From: Gemmata massiliana
Lineage (GTDB): Bacteria; Planctomycetota; Planctomycetia; Gemmatales; Gemmataceae
Length of the DNA stretch: 64,000 bases
NCBI GenBank assembly: GCA_000531095.1
Contig: HG799464.1
Location: 250,841 to 314,840 of the forward strand
Direction: 5' to 3'
Positions 25,629 to 35,254 of this stretch are shown here, one piece after another. The first letter of the stretch is position 1. Every line of letters begins with the position of its first letter. The notes under the pieces were generated by a model. The model made no database searches. It saw nothing but the letters and a program-made list of their open reading frames with translations, and had not been told where the DNA came from. The position numbers and the translations under genes are program-made.

Positions 25629-26418
25629 CGACCCGCGTTGGGGAGACTGGCGCTTCGACTAACCGTCCCGACTCACAACCTTGCCGAGTACGAGATCCGC
25701 GACCCAGCACTCGCGCGGTCGCGGTGAAGAGCTTTTCACGCGGAGAAGAACCCAAGTTGAAACGATCACAACTCCTCGCGCCCGGCAAGCAACAGGAGTG
25801 ATCGTGTTTACAATTTAAAAGTGTTGTAATTTACACTATTTGTATCGATGCCACTATCTCAATTATAGTATAATGCGGTGCAATGGGTCGCGCCACCATT
25901 GCGGACCCGTGGGCAAGTGGTCGGGGTGAGTGAATGATTGTGAAGGTTCCAAACAGGATTTATCGGATAAAATCCGCACGCGGAATTGTTCGGAATCTGG
26001 TCGATCCTGTTAATCCTGTCCAAAAACTCTTCGTTGAAACCCCGGCGTATCCGAAGGTGCTGGGCGCGCAAATGTTAGCCGTTGCGAGTGGCGGGCCTCG
26101 TTTTCTTCGGGGAAAATTGAGTTGCGAGGCGGCCGGTCCCGAAATGTTAGCAAATGTTACTCGCGAGCGATCGGTGCGTGCGAACCGTCTCCTGCGCGTT
26201 CGTGTAACGGGCCGGGCGCGTGCGTTAGGTGGTACGGGGCGGTTCGTCATACCAGATCGACCCTCCTCTCCGTGTAACGGGTTGTGCCGGGCGCCACTTC
26301 CCCGGTCAAACAAGGGCGTGTAGATTTCTCCTTGTGGGCCATGTGGGAAAGTGACAAAATCGGTCGGGTGCGCCGGTTGTGCGTGGCGTACCGGTCACGG
26401 ACAGAAATGGGAACCACC
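25629..26418. other. Intergenic region with repeats and an A+T-rich stretch
   Basis: 790 bases before the giant PQQ-propeller gene. From 25722 to about 25785 the sequence repeats, inverted, the spacer of the 831-932 element (AGAAGAACCCAAGTTGAAAC and following). From 25804 to 25836 an A+T-rich imperfect inverted repeat, GTGTTTACAA and TTGTAATTTACAC, could be an operator. A perfect TATAAT lies at 25869-25874 without a clear -35 box. A hairpin repeat lies at 25951-26028. Open frames across 25934-26323 have no coding features. Confidence 0.45.
25951..26028. repeat. Hairpin repeat, ACAGGATTAACAGGAT family (copy 3, degenerate left arm)
   Basis: The right arm GATCCTGTTAATCCTGTCC with following AAAAAC matches the other two copies. 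The left arm has decayed to ACAGGATTTATCGGATAAAAT. The core still pairs over about 15 bases. Confidence 0.55.
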
Positions 26419-29400
26419 ATGCGTGGCTACAAAATGCGGCTGCTGTCCTGCGCGTTGCTCGTCATGCTCGTCGCGTGGCTCGTGTCGTGGGGCGGGCACG
26501 CGGTCCACGGGCAGCCCGTCGCCGGGATCGCCCAACCCGTCGCCCCGGGGCAGAAGGACGTTAAGGGCAAAGAAAAGAAGGACGATCGGTCGGAGCTCGA
26601 CGAGAGCCTGCCGTTCGCCCCGCCCTACGAGCGCGACGCCAAGAGCAAGCTCAAGGCCGCGCGCGATTATTTGGCGTTCAAAGAGCCGCCGTACAACACC
26701 ATCTGCCCGCTGCTCCAAAATATCCTCGACGCCCCGAGCGACTCGTTCTTCGACGTGAAGTACAAGGTCGGGAACGAGACCCGCGTTAACCGGATCAGCG
26801 TGAAGACCGAGGCGAACCGCATCATCGCGGACTTCCAGCCCGAGGGCCTACAGTTCTACCAGCAGGCCTACGGCGCGACCGCGGCCGGCCTCCTCGACAA
26901 CGCGATCGAGGCCAAGGGCGACGTGGCGATTCTCGCCGACGTGTCGCAGCGCTACTTCCACACCCGGGCCGGGGCCGAGGCCACCGTGCTCCTCGGTACG
27001 CTCTACCTCGAGCGCGGGAACTTCCTCGAAGCGGCCTATGCGTTCGAGCGCGTGCTCCCGCGCAAGGACGTGGACGAGATCTTCACCCCGCTCACGCTCT
27101 TCAAGACCGCGCTGGCGTTCAAGCGCAGCCCCGACCCCCGGCACAATGAGTTGTTCAAAGAGGCCCAGGAGAAGCTCCTGAAGGCGACCCGGGACGGGGT
27201 CACGATCGGGCGGAAGAAGTACACCCCGGAAATGGTGCGCGCGGAACTGGACCGGCCCGTCGAACTGCTCCGGGCCAACGCCGTGGTCGGCGAGTGGGGT
27301 ACCAAGGGCGGCAACGCGGCCCGCAACGCGATCGTGGACGGCGGCCCGCCGTTCCTCGACAAGGTGTTCGGGTTCCCGATGTTCTACGACGGCGACGACG
27401 AGGCCAACCTCTGGATCAAGGGGGAACTGGAAAAACTGTTCGCCCGCGACGGCAAGTCCAAGGGCGTCCCGCTCCCGGGCACGTTCCCGGTCACCACGGC
27501 CGACCTCATCGTGTTCCGCACCTACGACGGCGTCTACGCGGTCGCGACCCGGGACCGCGTGGTGAACGGGCGCGTCGTGCGCGCGGGCGAGATCGCGTGG
27601 CGCTCGAAGACCACGGCCGGGTTGCACCAACTGGTGAAGAGCGACGGCACCAGCGACGTGGACATGACCCGCGACGTGAAGGCGTGGTGGACCACGTACA
27701 ACAACAAAACGATCAACGTGTCCAGCATCTTCTACGAGAACCCCCTCATCGGCTCCCTGGCCCACGACGGGCAGAACGTTTACTTCGTGGACGATCTCGC
27801 GATCACCCCGCCCCCGGTCTTCAACAACCCGGACTTCGGGATCAACAACGGGCCGCAGTTCCGGCTCAGCGGCGACCTCGCGGACATGGTCCGCGCCGGG
27901 CGCCTGGCCGCGGTGGATTTGAAGAGCGGGAACCTCAAGTGGGAACTCGGTCGGGTGAAGGAACCCTCACACGACTCGAAGGGGCAGCCGCTGCCCGTGC
28001 GCCTCACCGAAGAAGAGGCCGACAAGACGACGGACGTGTTCCGGCTGTGCCTCGACGCCGTGTTCCTGTGCCCGCCGCTGCCGATCAACGGGCGGCTCTA
28101 CGTGCTGATCGAACAGTCCGGCGTCATCCGCTTGCTGTGCCTCGACCCGAAGAACCTCCAAAAAGTGCCCGGCCCGGACCCGACCCCGAAACCGGCGCTC
28201 GTGTGGAGCCAGAAGCTCGGCAAGCCCAACAACACGCTCCCCACAGACTCGGTGCGCCGGTACCAGAGCGCGGCCCTCGCCGCCAGCGACGGGATCGTGG
28301 TCTGCCCGACCAACTGCGGCGTCGTCGTCGCGGTGGACGCCCGGTCCCGGAGCCTGCTCTGGGCGCACGGGTACCGGAAACTCGCGCCGCCGCAACCGTC
28401 CTACAACCCGAACACCGGGATGCCGAATATCACGCCCCAACTCAAGACCGACCGGTGGCGCTCGTCGGGACCGATCATCAGCAACGGGCGCGTGATCCTC
28501 ACGGCTTACGACTCGGACGTCTTGCAGTGCCTCGACCTGCGCTCGGGTAAGGTTCTATGGGAGGTGCCCAAGGAGAGCACGGACCTGTACGTCGGCGGCG
28601 TGGTCAACGACCGGGTCGTCGTGGTCGGGACGAACCAGATCCGGGCCTACCACCTGACAGGCGAGGACAAGGGCACGCAGCGCCCGAAGGTCGCGTGGGC
28701 GCCCGTTACGATCCCCGCGCCGACCGGTCACGGGACCGTCGGGCGCAACGCCTTCTACGTCCCGGTGCGGCAGGAGACGGCCGGGCGCGACGCGGTCCCG
28801 GCCGGGGAAATCTGGGCCGTCAACATCGAGGACGGCACGATCGTCTCCAAGACCGCGGCCCGGAAGCGCAACGACACCTCCGAACTCGCCAAGTACGGGA
28901 TCGGGAACCTGGTGTTCCAGGACGGGCTGGTGTTCGCCCAGTCGCCGTGGGAGGTCGCGGCGTACCCGCAACTGGAGCTCAAGATCGCGGAGATGAACAA
29001 GCTCCTCGACAAGAACCCCAAGGACCCGCTCGGGCTCCTCGCCCGGGGCGAGTTGAGCCTCGACAGCGGTAAGCTCCGGGAGGCGATCGCCGACTTCAAG
29101 GAGGCCGAGAAGAACAACCTGCCGGCCGAGAAGCGCCCGCTCCTGCGCGACAAGCTCTACATCGTGTACACCGAGCTGCTCCGGGCCGACTTCGGCGCGG
29201 GCGAGGCGTACCTCAAGGAGTACGAGGCGCTGTGCGAGGTTCCGCCGGTCCCGACGGAGACCCCGGAGGACAAGGTGCGCCGCGAGGACGAGGTCAAGCG
29301 CCGCAAGCGCCTCCACTACTACCTGCTGGCGCGCGGGCGCGAGACCCAGGGGCGCCTCAGCGAGGCCTTCGACCATTACCTCGCGCTCGCGAACCTGGGC

Positions 29401-31404
29401 GAGGGCAAGCAGCTGCTCGAGACGCCCGACGAGCCGAACGTGCGCATGCGCCCCGACGTGTGGGCGCGCGGGCGCATCGAGGCCATGATCCGCCGGTCCA
29501 CCACCGCCGAGGCGAAGAAGTCGCTCGAGGCGCGCGTCACGAAAGAGTGGGACGCGGTCAAGGGCGGGAACAACCTGCAGCGGCTCCGCGAGTTCGTCGC
29601 GGTGTTCGGCCCGTTCTTCGACACCGGGACCGAGGCCCAGTTCAAGCTCGCCGAGGTGCTGGCCGCGACCAACAACGACGCCGACGCCCGCGAGGCGCAA
29701 ACGCACCTGTCGCAGCTCCGCGTGGTCTCCGACGACCCGGTCGTGCGCGCCCGGGCCACCGAGGCGCTCGCGCAACTGATGATCAAGGGCCGCATGATGG
29801 AGGACGCGGTCGGGTTGTACCTGCAGCTCGGGAAGGAGTACCCGAACGTCGTCATCCGCGACGGGAAGACCGGGAGCGACTTCCTCACGAACCTGCTCAC
29901 CGACAAGCGCCTGCTCCCGTTCCTGGAGCCCAGCCGCTACCCGCTCCCGACCCGCGTGCGGGCCGAGCAGCGCGAGCCGGCCAGTTCGCCGTACTACGGG
30001 CAGCAGTTCGAGATCGAGTCGCCCCCGGACCTGTTCCCCGCGTACCGCCAGTACCGGTTCGCACTCGACCAGAACGTCTCCGGCAACGGGACGTGGGCGC
30101 TCCGCGGGTTCGACCGCTCCACTGGCAACGAGCGCGTCCGGTTCCCGAACATGGCGAACCAGAACCTGTACTCGCGCACCGGCGGGGCGATCCCGTGGTC
30201 CAAGTTCGTCCAGGGCCACGGGCACCTGATGCTCGTGCAGATGGGCATGACGGTCTACTGCTTCGACCTGGCCGAGAAGAAGGAGCTGTGGAACAAGAAC
30301 CTGCTCCCCAGTGAGCCGCTCCAGCCGAACATGAGCTACCAGGTCGACGTCACGCCCGACGGGGAGTGCGAACTGATCCTCAGCACCGGTCTGAAGGTGC
30401 CGATGGGGCGCGGCGCGCTGCTCCAGGCGAACTACGTCTGCCTCCTGACGTCCGACGGGCTGGAGGCCATCGAGCCGCTGACCCGGCGCGTGTTATGGAC
30501 GCGCCAGGGGGTACCGGAGCGCACCCATATGTACGGCGACGGGCGGTACGTCGTGCTCGTGGAAACCGAGTCGACCGGAACCCACAAGCCCGTGTCGACG
30601 AAACTGCTCCGGGCCGTGGACGGGATGCAGGTCGAGAACTCGCCGGACTCCGGGCGCGTGCTCGCGGGCGCCAAGTCGTATCGCATCATCGGGCGCACGG
30701 CGCTCATCTCGTCCGGTACCGGGGACCAGCCCCGCGTGCTGCGCCTGTACGACCTCGCGACCGGTAAGGACCTGTGGAAGAAGGAGTACGACGCGAAGGC
30801 GGTCCCGATCTCGTCCCCGCTCAACCCCGACTGGACCGGGTTCGTCGCGCCCGACGGGACCGCGGAGATCTTCTCCGTGCGGACCGGCGAGGTGATCGCG
30901 ACCCTGAAGATCGACCAGAAGAACGTCCCGACCCACCTGAAGTCGTGTACCGGGGCGCAGGTGTTCGCCGACCCCGACCGGTTCTACCTGGTTCTGGACC
31001 AGGATTCCAACGCCGGTCGGCAGCTCAACATCGCTTCGATGGTCCGGTCCCAGCGGGTCAACGGCCCCATTTACGCATTCGACCGCGGGACCGCCAAGCG
31101 GCTCTGGGTGTACGAAGGGGTTCTCGAAAACCAGCAGATCATCCTCGAACAGTTCAACGAACTGCCGGTGATTCTGGCCGCCGCGGTGACGATGAACCAG
31201 AACGGCGGACGGTGGGTCCACAACGTGGTGGTGATCGAAAAGGAGCGCGGGCGCCTGCTCTTCGATAAACCACTCGCGTACAACGGGAACCAGTTCAATT
31301 TAATTGTGGACTCGAAGAACGGGACGATTACTCTGAACCGGTACGACGTGTCCGTCCGCATCCAGGCCGACGAGCCGAAGAAGCCCGACGACGCGAAAAA
31401 GTAA
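26419..31404 (+). CDS. Giant secreted PQQ-like beta-propeller/TPR protein
   Basis: 1661 residues. A signal peptide or N-terminal anchor (MRGYKMRLLSCALLVMLV and further hydrophobic residues) is followed by an alpha-helical section with tetratricopeptide character (residues about 130-260; for example VLLGTLYLERGNFLEAAYAF). Next come PQQ-type propeller blades with SGNLKWELG, RSLLWAHGY, SGKVLWEVP and a second TPR-like section (PKDPLGLLARGELSLDSGKL). A second set of blades follows near the end (EKKELWNKNLL, TGKDLWKKEYD, KRLWVYEG). No PQQ-enzyme catalytic residues can be assigned, so it is probably a scaffold or sensor at the cell surface. The ATG at 26419 is preceded by GGGA; the frame extends to 26284 without any coding character. 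A terminator-like hairpin follows the stop. Confidence 0.82.
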   Translation: MRGYKMRLLSCALLVMLVAWLVSWGGHAVHGQPVAGIAQPVAPGQKDVKGKEKKDDRSELDESLPFAPPYERDAKSKLKAARDYLAFKEPPYNTICPLLQNILDAPSDSFFDVKYKVGNETRVNRISVKTEANRIIADFQPEGLQFYQQAYGATAAGLLDNAIEAKGDVAILADVSQRYFHTRAGAEATVLLGTLYLERGNFLEAAYAFERVLPRKDVDEIFTPLTLFKTALAFKRSPDPRHNELFKEAQEKLLKATRDGVTIGRKKYTPEMVRAELDRPVELLRANAVVGEWGTKGGNAARNAIVDGGPPFLDKVFGFPMFYDGDDEANLWIKGELEKLFARDGKSKGVPLPGTFPVTTADLIVFRTYDGVYAVATRDRVVNGRVVRAGEIAWRSKTTAGLHQLVKSDGTSDVDMTRDVKAWWTTYNNKTINVSSIFYENPLIGSLAHDGQNVYFVDDLAITPPPVFNNPDFGINNGPQFRLSGDLADMVRAGRLAAVDLKSGNLKWELGRVKEPSHDSKGQPLPVRLTEEEADKTTDVFRLCLDAVFLCPPLPINGRLYVLIEQSGVIRLLCLDPKNLQKVPGPDPTPKPALVWSQKLGKPNNTLPTDSVRRYQSAALAASDGIVVCPTNCGVVVAVDARSRSLLWAHGYRKLAPPQPSYNPNTGMPNITPQLKTDRWRSSGPIISNGRVILTAYDSDVLQCLDLRSGKVLWEVPKESTDLYVGGVVNDRVVVVGTNQIRAYHLTGEDKGTQRPKVAWAPVTIPAPTGHGTVGRNAFYVPVRQETAGRDAVPAGEIWAVNIEDGTIVSKTAARKRNDTSELAKYGIGNLVFQDGLVFAQSPWEVAAYPQLELKIAEMNKLLDKNPKDPLGLLARGELSLDSGKLREAIADFKEAEKNNLPAEKRPLLRDKLYIVYTELLRADFGAGEAYLKEYEALCEVPPVPTETPEDKVRREDEVKRRKRLHYYLLARGRETQGRLSEAFDHYLALANLGEGKQLLETPDEPNVRMRPDVWARGRIEAMIRRSTTAEAKKSLEARVTKEWDAVKGGNNLQRLREFVAVFGPFFDTGTEAQFKLAEVLAATNNDADAREAQTHLSQLRVVSDDPVVRARATEALAQLMIKGRMMEDAVGLYLQLGKEYPNVVIRDGKTGSDFLTNLLTDKRLLPFLEPSRYPLPTRVRAEQREPASSPYYGQQFEIESPPDLFPAYRQYRFALDQNVSGNGTWALRGFDRSTGNERVRFPNMANQNLYSRTGGAIPWSKFVQGHGHLMLVQMGMTVYCFDLAEKKELWNKNLLPSEPLQPNMSYQVDVTPDGECELILSTGLKVPMGRGALLQANYVCLLTSDGLEAIEPLTRRVLWTRQGVPERTHMYGDGRYVVLVETESTGTHKPVSTKLLRAVDGMQVENSPDSGRVLAGAKSYRIIGRTALISSGTGDQPRVLRLYDLATGKDLWKKEYDAKAVPISSPLNPDWTGFVAPDGTAEIFSVRTGEVIATLKIDQKNVPTHLKSCTGAQVFADPDRFYLVLDQDSNAGRQLNIASMVRSQRVNGPIYAFDRGTAKRLWVYEGVLENQQIILEQFNELPVILAAAVTMNQNGGRWVHNVVVIEKERGRLLFDKPLAYNGNQFNLIVDSKNGTITLNRYDVSVRIQADEPKKPDDAKK

Positions 31405-31446
31405 GTGATTCGAGTGCGCCCGTGGTTGTTGGCGCTCTCATTTGAA

Positions 31447-31516
31447 GATCGGTTCCGGACTCGGTGTCGCAGATTGTGGCACCAACATCCGGAACCGATC
31501 TGTCGGGCTTTTCTTT
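31447..31516 (+). terminator. Hairpin terminator after the PQQ-propeller gene
   Basis: GATCGGTTCCGGA (31447-31459) and TCCGGAACCGATC (31488-31500) form a 13-bp stem with a 28-base loop, followed by TGTCGGGCTTTTCTTTGG. The T-rich stretch starts about seven bases after the stem, so termination may be moderate. Confidence 0.55.
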
Positions 31517-31693
31517 GGCCGAGCGCAAATTCTGTCGCTCGTATCCCGTTTTCCACCCCTCTCCCAATTCGGTGGTCAATCACTGCCCACTGCTGTTAAT
31601 CCGTTGCCCCTCGGTCGTCTTCTACCCATAACCCATGTTCCGAACGATCCCTCGCAGGTCGAACGAGTAGTGGGTTCCCGTGGGAGAGTCTTC

Positions 31694-32869
31694 ATGCCTC
31701 GCAGCTGGTTGCTCACAACCCTGGCGACGTGTGTGGTGGGCGGCGTGATTGCCGTTCCCGCACCCCAACCGGCCTGCGCCGCCGACGACAAGGACAAGGA
31801 ACAGAAGAAGGCCATCGAGAAGGCGGTCGAACGGGGGCTCGAGTACCTGAAGAAGACGCAGGCCCAGGATGGTCACTGGGAGGCGCAGGGCGGTCAGTAC
31901 CCGACCACGATGACCGCGCTAGCGGGCATGGCGTTCCTCATGGAGGGCAGCACACTCAAGGAAGGCAAGTACTCCGATCAAGTGAAGAAAGCGGTCGACT
32001 GGTTCCTCGCACCCGCGCGCCAGCAAGCCAACGGCATGCTCGGCGACACTCGCAACCCCACCGAATCGACCCGGTACATGTACGGCCAGGGTTTCGGAAC
32101 GATGTTCCTGGCGAGCGTGTACGGGGAAGAGGAAGATAAAGAGCAGCGCGAGAAGCTCGAGAAGCTGCTGAAGAAGGCGGTGGAGTTCATCTGCAAGGCC
32201 CAGACCCTCAAGAAGCACCGCAAGGCCGAGGGCAAGGACGTGGACATCGGCGGGTGGGGCTATGTCAGTGCGGCCGACGGGGGGAACTTCGACGAAGGGT
32301 CCGTGACGATCACCGCGCTCCAGGGGCTGCGCGCGGCTCGGAACGCGGGGATTCCGGTTCCCAAGGAGAACATCGACAAGGCCGTGAACTACCTCGAGGC
32401 GTGCACCACCACCGACGGCGGCATCATCTACAACTACCTCGGCGGTGTCGCGGGGCGCGGTCAGGAGCGCCCGCCGCTGACGGCCGCGGCGATCTGTTGC
32501 GGGTTCAGCGCGGGTCAGTACAAGTCCGAACTCCCCAAGCGCTGGCTCAAGTACTGCAAGGACCACGAGAGCACGTTTTTAGCGAAGGGCCGTCAGGCCC
32601 ACGACGAGTACCAGACGTACTACTTCGGTCAGGCCATGTACTCGCTGGGCGACGAGCGCTACGGCGAGATGTTCCCGGACCAGAAGGAGAAGGACAAGTG
32701 GCTCTCCTGGGCGCGGTTCAAGGAGTGCTACTTCCCGCAAATTCTCGATAACCAAGAGAAGAACAGCGGCGCCTGGACCCAGAGCTCCATTTCGCCCGTC
32801 TACGTGACGAGCATCAATTTGTGCTTGCTCCAGTTGGAGAAGGGCATTCTGCCCATCTACCAGCGCTGA
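31694..32869 (+). CDS. Secreted squalene-cyclase/prenyltransferase-fold protein (copy 2)
   Basis: 391 residues, collinear with the copy at 12627-13802. The signal peptide, the repeats QDGHWEAQGG, GGWGYVSAADGG and TTDGGIIYNY, and the last 16 residues are shared. I count about 21 differences, clustered near the signal peptide and in the segment before the last repeat (TQSSISP here, TAGGIGP in the other). Here Cys replaces Gln at the signal-peptide end (PACAA), which could make this copy a lipoprotein candidate, although the lipobox is weak. GGGAGAG precedes the start. It heads the MoxR/DUF58/BatA series, with 161 bases to the MoxR gene. Role unknown. Confidence 0.82.
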   Translation: MPRSWLLTTLATCVVGGVIAVPAPQPACAADDKDKEQKKAIEKAVERGLEYLKKTQAQDGHWEAQGGQYPTTMTALAGMAFLMEGSTLKEGKYSDQVKKAVDWFLAPARQQANGMLGDTRNPTESTRYMYGQGFGTMFLASVYGEEEDKEQREKLEKLLKKAVEFICKAQTLKKHRKAEGKDVDIGGWGYVSAADGGNFDEGSVTITALQGLRAARNAGIPVPKENIDKAVNYLEACTTTDGGIIYNYLGGVAGRGQERPPLTAAAICCGFSAGQYKSELPKRWLKYCKDHESTFLAKGRQAHDEYQTYYFGQAMYSLGDERYGEMFPDQKEKDKWLSWARFKECYFPQILDNQEKNSGAWTQSSISPVYVTSINLCLLQLEKGILPIYQR

Positions 32870-33030
32870 CCGTGTTGTGCCGACCGGCGGGGTTGTACCG
32901 ACCCTGCCTGCCGGCACACTTTGCCCGAGCGGTAAAGTCGCGCTTTGTGGGCGACGAGATCACCCGGCGAAGTGTATTGTGATCCTCACACTCAACCCCC
33001 TTTACCCAAATTCCTGAGAGCGAAGCAGCG

Positions 33031-34088
33031 ATGAGTACCCCCGGGCAAATGGCGCAGAGCGAAGTCGACTCCATTCACAAGCTCAAGACGGCGTTCGATA
33101 ATATCAAGAAGCAGTTGACCCGCGTCATCGTCGGTCAGGACCAGGTGATCGAGGAGCTGCTCATCGCCCTCTTCAGCAAGGGCCACTGCATGCTGGAAGG
33201 CGTGCCGGGGCTGGCGAAGACGCTCATGATTAGCACGCTCTCGCGGTGCTTGTCGCTCGAATTCAGTCGCATCCAGTTCACGCCCGACCTGATGCCCGCC
33301 GACATCACCGGCACGGACTTCATTGAGAAGAACCCGGCCACCGGGTCGTTCGAGCTGCTGTTCCGGCCCGGTCCGCTGTTCTCGAACATGGTGCTCGCGG
33401 ACGAAATCAACCGGACCCCGCCCCGCACCCAGGCCGCGCTCCTCGAGGCGATGCAGGAGCGCCAGGTGTCCGTCGGGCGCGTGCGCCACAAGCTCGCGAA
33501 CCCGTTCTTCGTGCTCGCGACCCAGAACCCGATCGAACAGGAAGGGACGTACCCGCTGCCCGAAGCGCAGCAGGACCGCTTCATGTTCAAAGTGTACGTC
33601 CACTACCCGTCGTTCAACGAGGAGTTCGAGATCGCCCGGCGCACGACCGGGGTGGTGTCGGACGAGATCACCCCGGTGCTCTCCGGCGAACAGATCCAGG
33701 AGATCCAGACCCTGGTCCGCAAGGTGCCGGTGACCGACCACGTGATCCACTACTGCCTCGCGCTCGTGCGCCAGACGCGCATCGGCGAGCCGGGCACGCC
33801 GAAGTTCATCAAGGACTGGTTGAGCTGGGGCGCCGGCCCCGCGCGGTTCAGAACCTGATCCTCGGGGGCAAGGCCCGCGCGCTGCTCTACGGCCGCGCCC
33901 ACGTGACCACCGAGGACATCAAGGCCCTCGCGCTCCCGATCCTCCGGCACCGCATCCTGACCAACTTCACCGCCGCGTCCGAGGGTGTGACCACCGACGT
34001 GGTCATCAAGAAGCTGGTCGAGGAGACGCCGGAGAAGGAGGGCGCGCTGCTCGGCGACCCGCGGTTCCAGAAGATGTTCGCGTCGTAA
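33031..34088 (+). CDS. MoxR-family AAA+ ATPase (copy 2), apparent frameshift
   Basis: About 352 residues once one base is restored. Walker A is in [12 protein letters not shown], Walker B in [16 protein letters not shown], and sensor 1 in [22 protein letters not shown]. The frame breaks at a C4 run (33837-33840): an added C joins WGAGP to [16 protein letters not shown], which is the normal MoxR lid sequence, and the frame then runs cleanly to 34088. An assembly or base-calling deletion is the likeliest cause. Directly downstream are a DUF58 gene and VWA/BatA-type membrane protein genes, the classic MoxR partners, so it probably works as the ATPase of that complex. Confidence 0.82.
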
Positions 34089-34102
34089 GTGGGGGTTCGA
34101 GT

Positions 34103-34145
34103 CCGGGTTCCGCGCGCCAAGTCGGGAACCCGGGCCTGTTTCTGG
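34103..34145 (+). terminator. Hairpin between moxR and the DUF58 gene
   Basis: CCGGGTTCC (34103-34111) pairs with GGAACCCGG (34125-34133); a few more pairs are possible on either side. CCTGTTTCTGG follows. It may attenuate transcription into the downstream genes rather than end it fully, because the genes look like one unit. Confidence 0.4.
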
Positions 34146-34194
34146 TGCGCCACTTGGACCCGGACCCTCTCGGCCCATTTGGAACTGAATCGTC

Positions 34195-35139
34195 ATGGCC
34201 AAGCGCAGCGACTCCGACAACCCGCGCCGGTTCCTCGACCCGAAGGTGATCGCCCGCATCTCGCAGCTCGACCTGCGGGCGCGCCAGGTGGTCGAGGGGT
34301 TCCTGTCGGGGATGCACAAGAGTCCCGTGTACGGGCAGAGCGTGGAGTTCGTCCAGCACCGCGAGTACATGCCCGGCGACGACCTGCGCCGCATCGACTG
34401 GAAGGTGTGGCAGCGGTCCGATAAGTTCGTGATCAAGCAGTACGAAGCGGAAACGAACTTGCGCTCCTACGTGGTCGTGGACGCGAGCGAGTCCATGCTC
34501 TACGGGGCGGACAAGCACCGCAAGGCGGGCACGCTGTACAAGTACGACTACGTCGCGACGGCCGCCGCGTGCCTCGCGTACATGACCGTCAAGCAGCAGG
34601 ACTCGTGCGGGCTCATCACGTTCGACTCGGACGTGCGCGAGGCGATCCCGCCCCGCAGCTCGGTGCGCCACATGGACGCCGTGACCAAGGCGCTCCACGT
34701 GTCGAACCCGCGCGAGAAGACCGACATGGTCAAGATCATGCGCCAGGTCGCGGAGAGCATGCCGAGCCGCGGGCTGGTGCTCGTGTTCTCGGACCTGCTG
34801 TGCGACCGGGAGGGGCTCTTCAAGGGGCTGGAGATGCTCCGGCACCGGCGCCACGACGTGATGATGTTCCACATCCTCGACGACGACGAGCTGCTGTTCC
34901 CGTTCTCCGGGATGACGAAGTTCGAGGGCCTCGAACAGCTCCCGGACCTGTTGTGCGACCCGCGCTCGCTCCGCGAGGGGTACCTGGAAGAACTAGAGCT
35001 CTACCTCACCGAGGTGCGCCGCGGGTGCACCCGGATCGGGGTCGACTATACGCTCCTCCGCACCAGCGACTACATGGACGCGGTCCTCTCGAAGTTCCTC
35101 TTCCAGCGGATGTCCACGCGGGCACCGGCCCGGCGCTGA
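34195..35139 (+). CDS. DUF58 domain-containing protein
   Basis: 314 residues. The DUF58 signature EYMPGDDLRRIDWKVWQRSDK appears here with the expected Arg-x-Ile-Asp-Trp core, followed by the VWA-like strand VVVDASESMLYG (a DxSxS MIDAS-like motif) and the later LVLVFSDLLCD strand. DUF58 proteins accompany MoxR ATPases and VWA membrane proteins and are thought to be part of the assembly complex. No signal peptide or transmembrane segment is seen, so it is probably cytoplasmic. It starts about 106 bases after the MoxR stop; the next gene follows after about 115 bases. Confidence 0.85.
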   Translation: MAKRSDSDNPRRFLDPKVIARISQLDLRARQVVEGFLSGMHKSPVYGQSVEFVQHREYMPGDDLRRIDWKVWQRSDKFVIKQYEAETNLRSYVVVDASESMLYGADKHRKAGTLYKYDYVATAAACLAYMTVKQQDSCGLITFDSDVREAIPPRSSVRHMDAVTKALHVSNPREKTDMVKIMRQVAESMPSRGLVLVFSDLLCDREGLFKGLEMLRHRRHDVMMFHILDDDELLFPFSGMTKFEGLEQLPDLLCDPRSLREGYLEELELYLTEVRRGCTRIGVDYTLLRTSDYMDAVLSKFLFQRMSTRAPARR

Positions 35140-35254
35140 CCCGAACGCACCGACTATCGCCCGGCGCAGCCCGGGACACTGGCCCGCCTCCCTAAACCGG
35201 TGAAGCGGGCCGCGCGGCACCCCGAACCGACCACCGACGCCGAGACCCGCACCG

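Noticed and set aside
28555-30225. A 556-residue minus-strand open frame inside the PQQ-propeller gene
   Set aside because: No domain or start signal; the plus strand is clearly coding.
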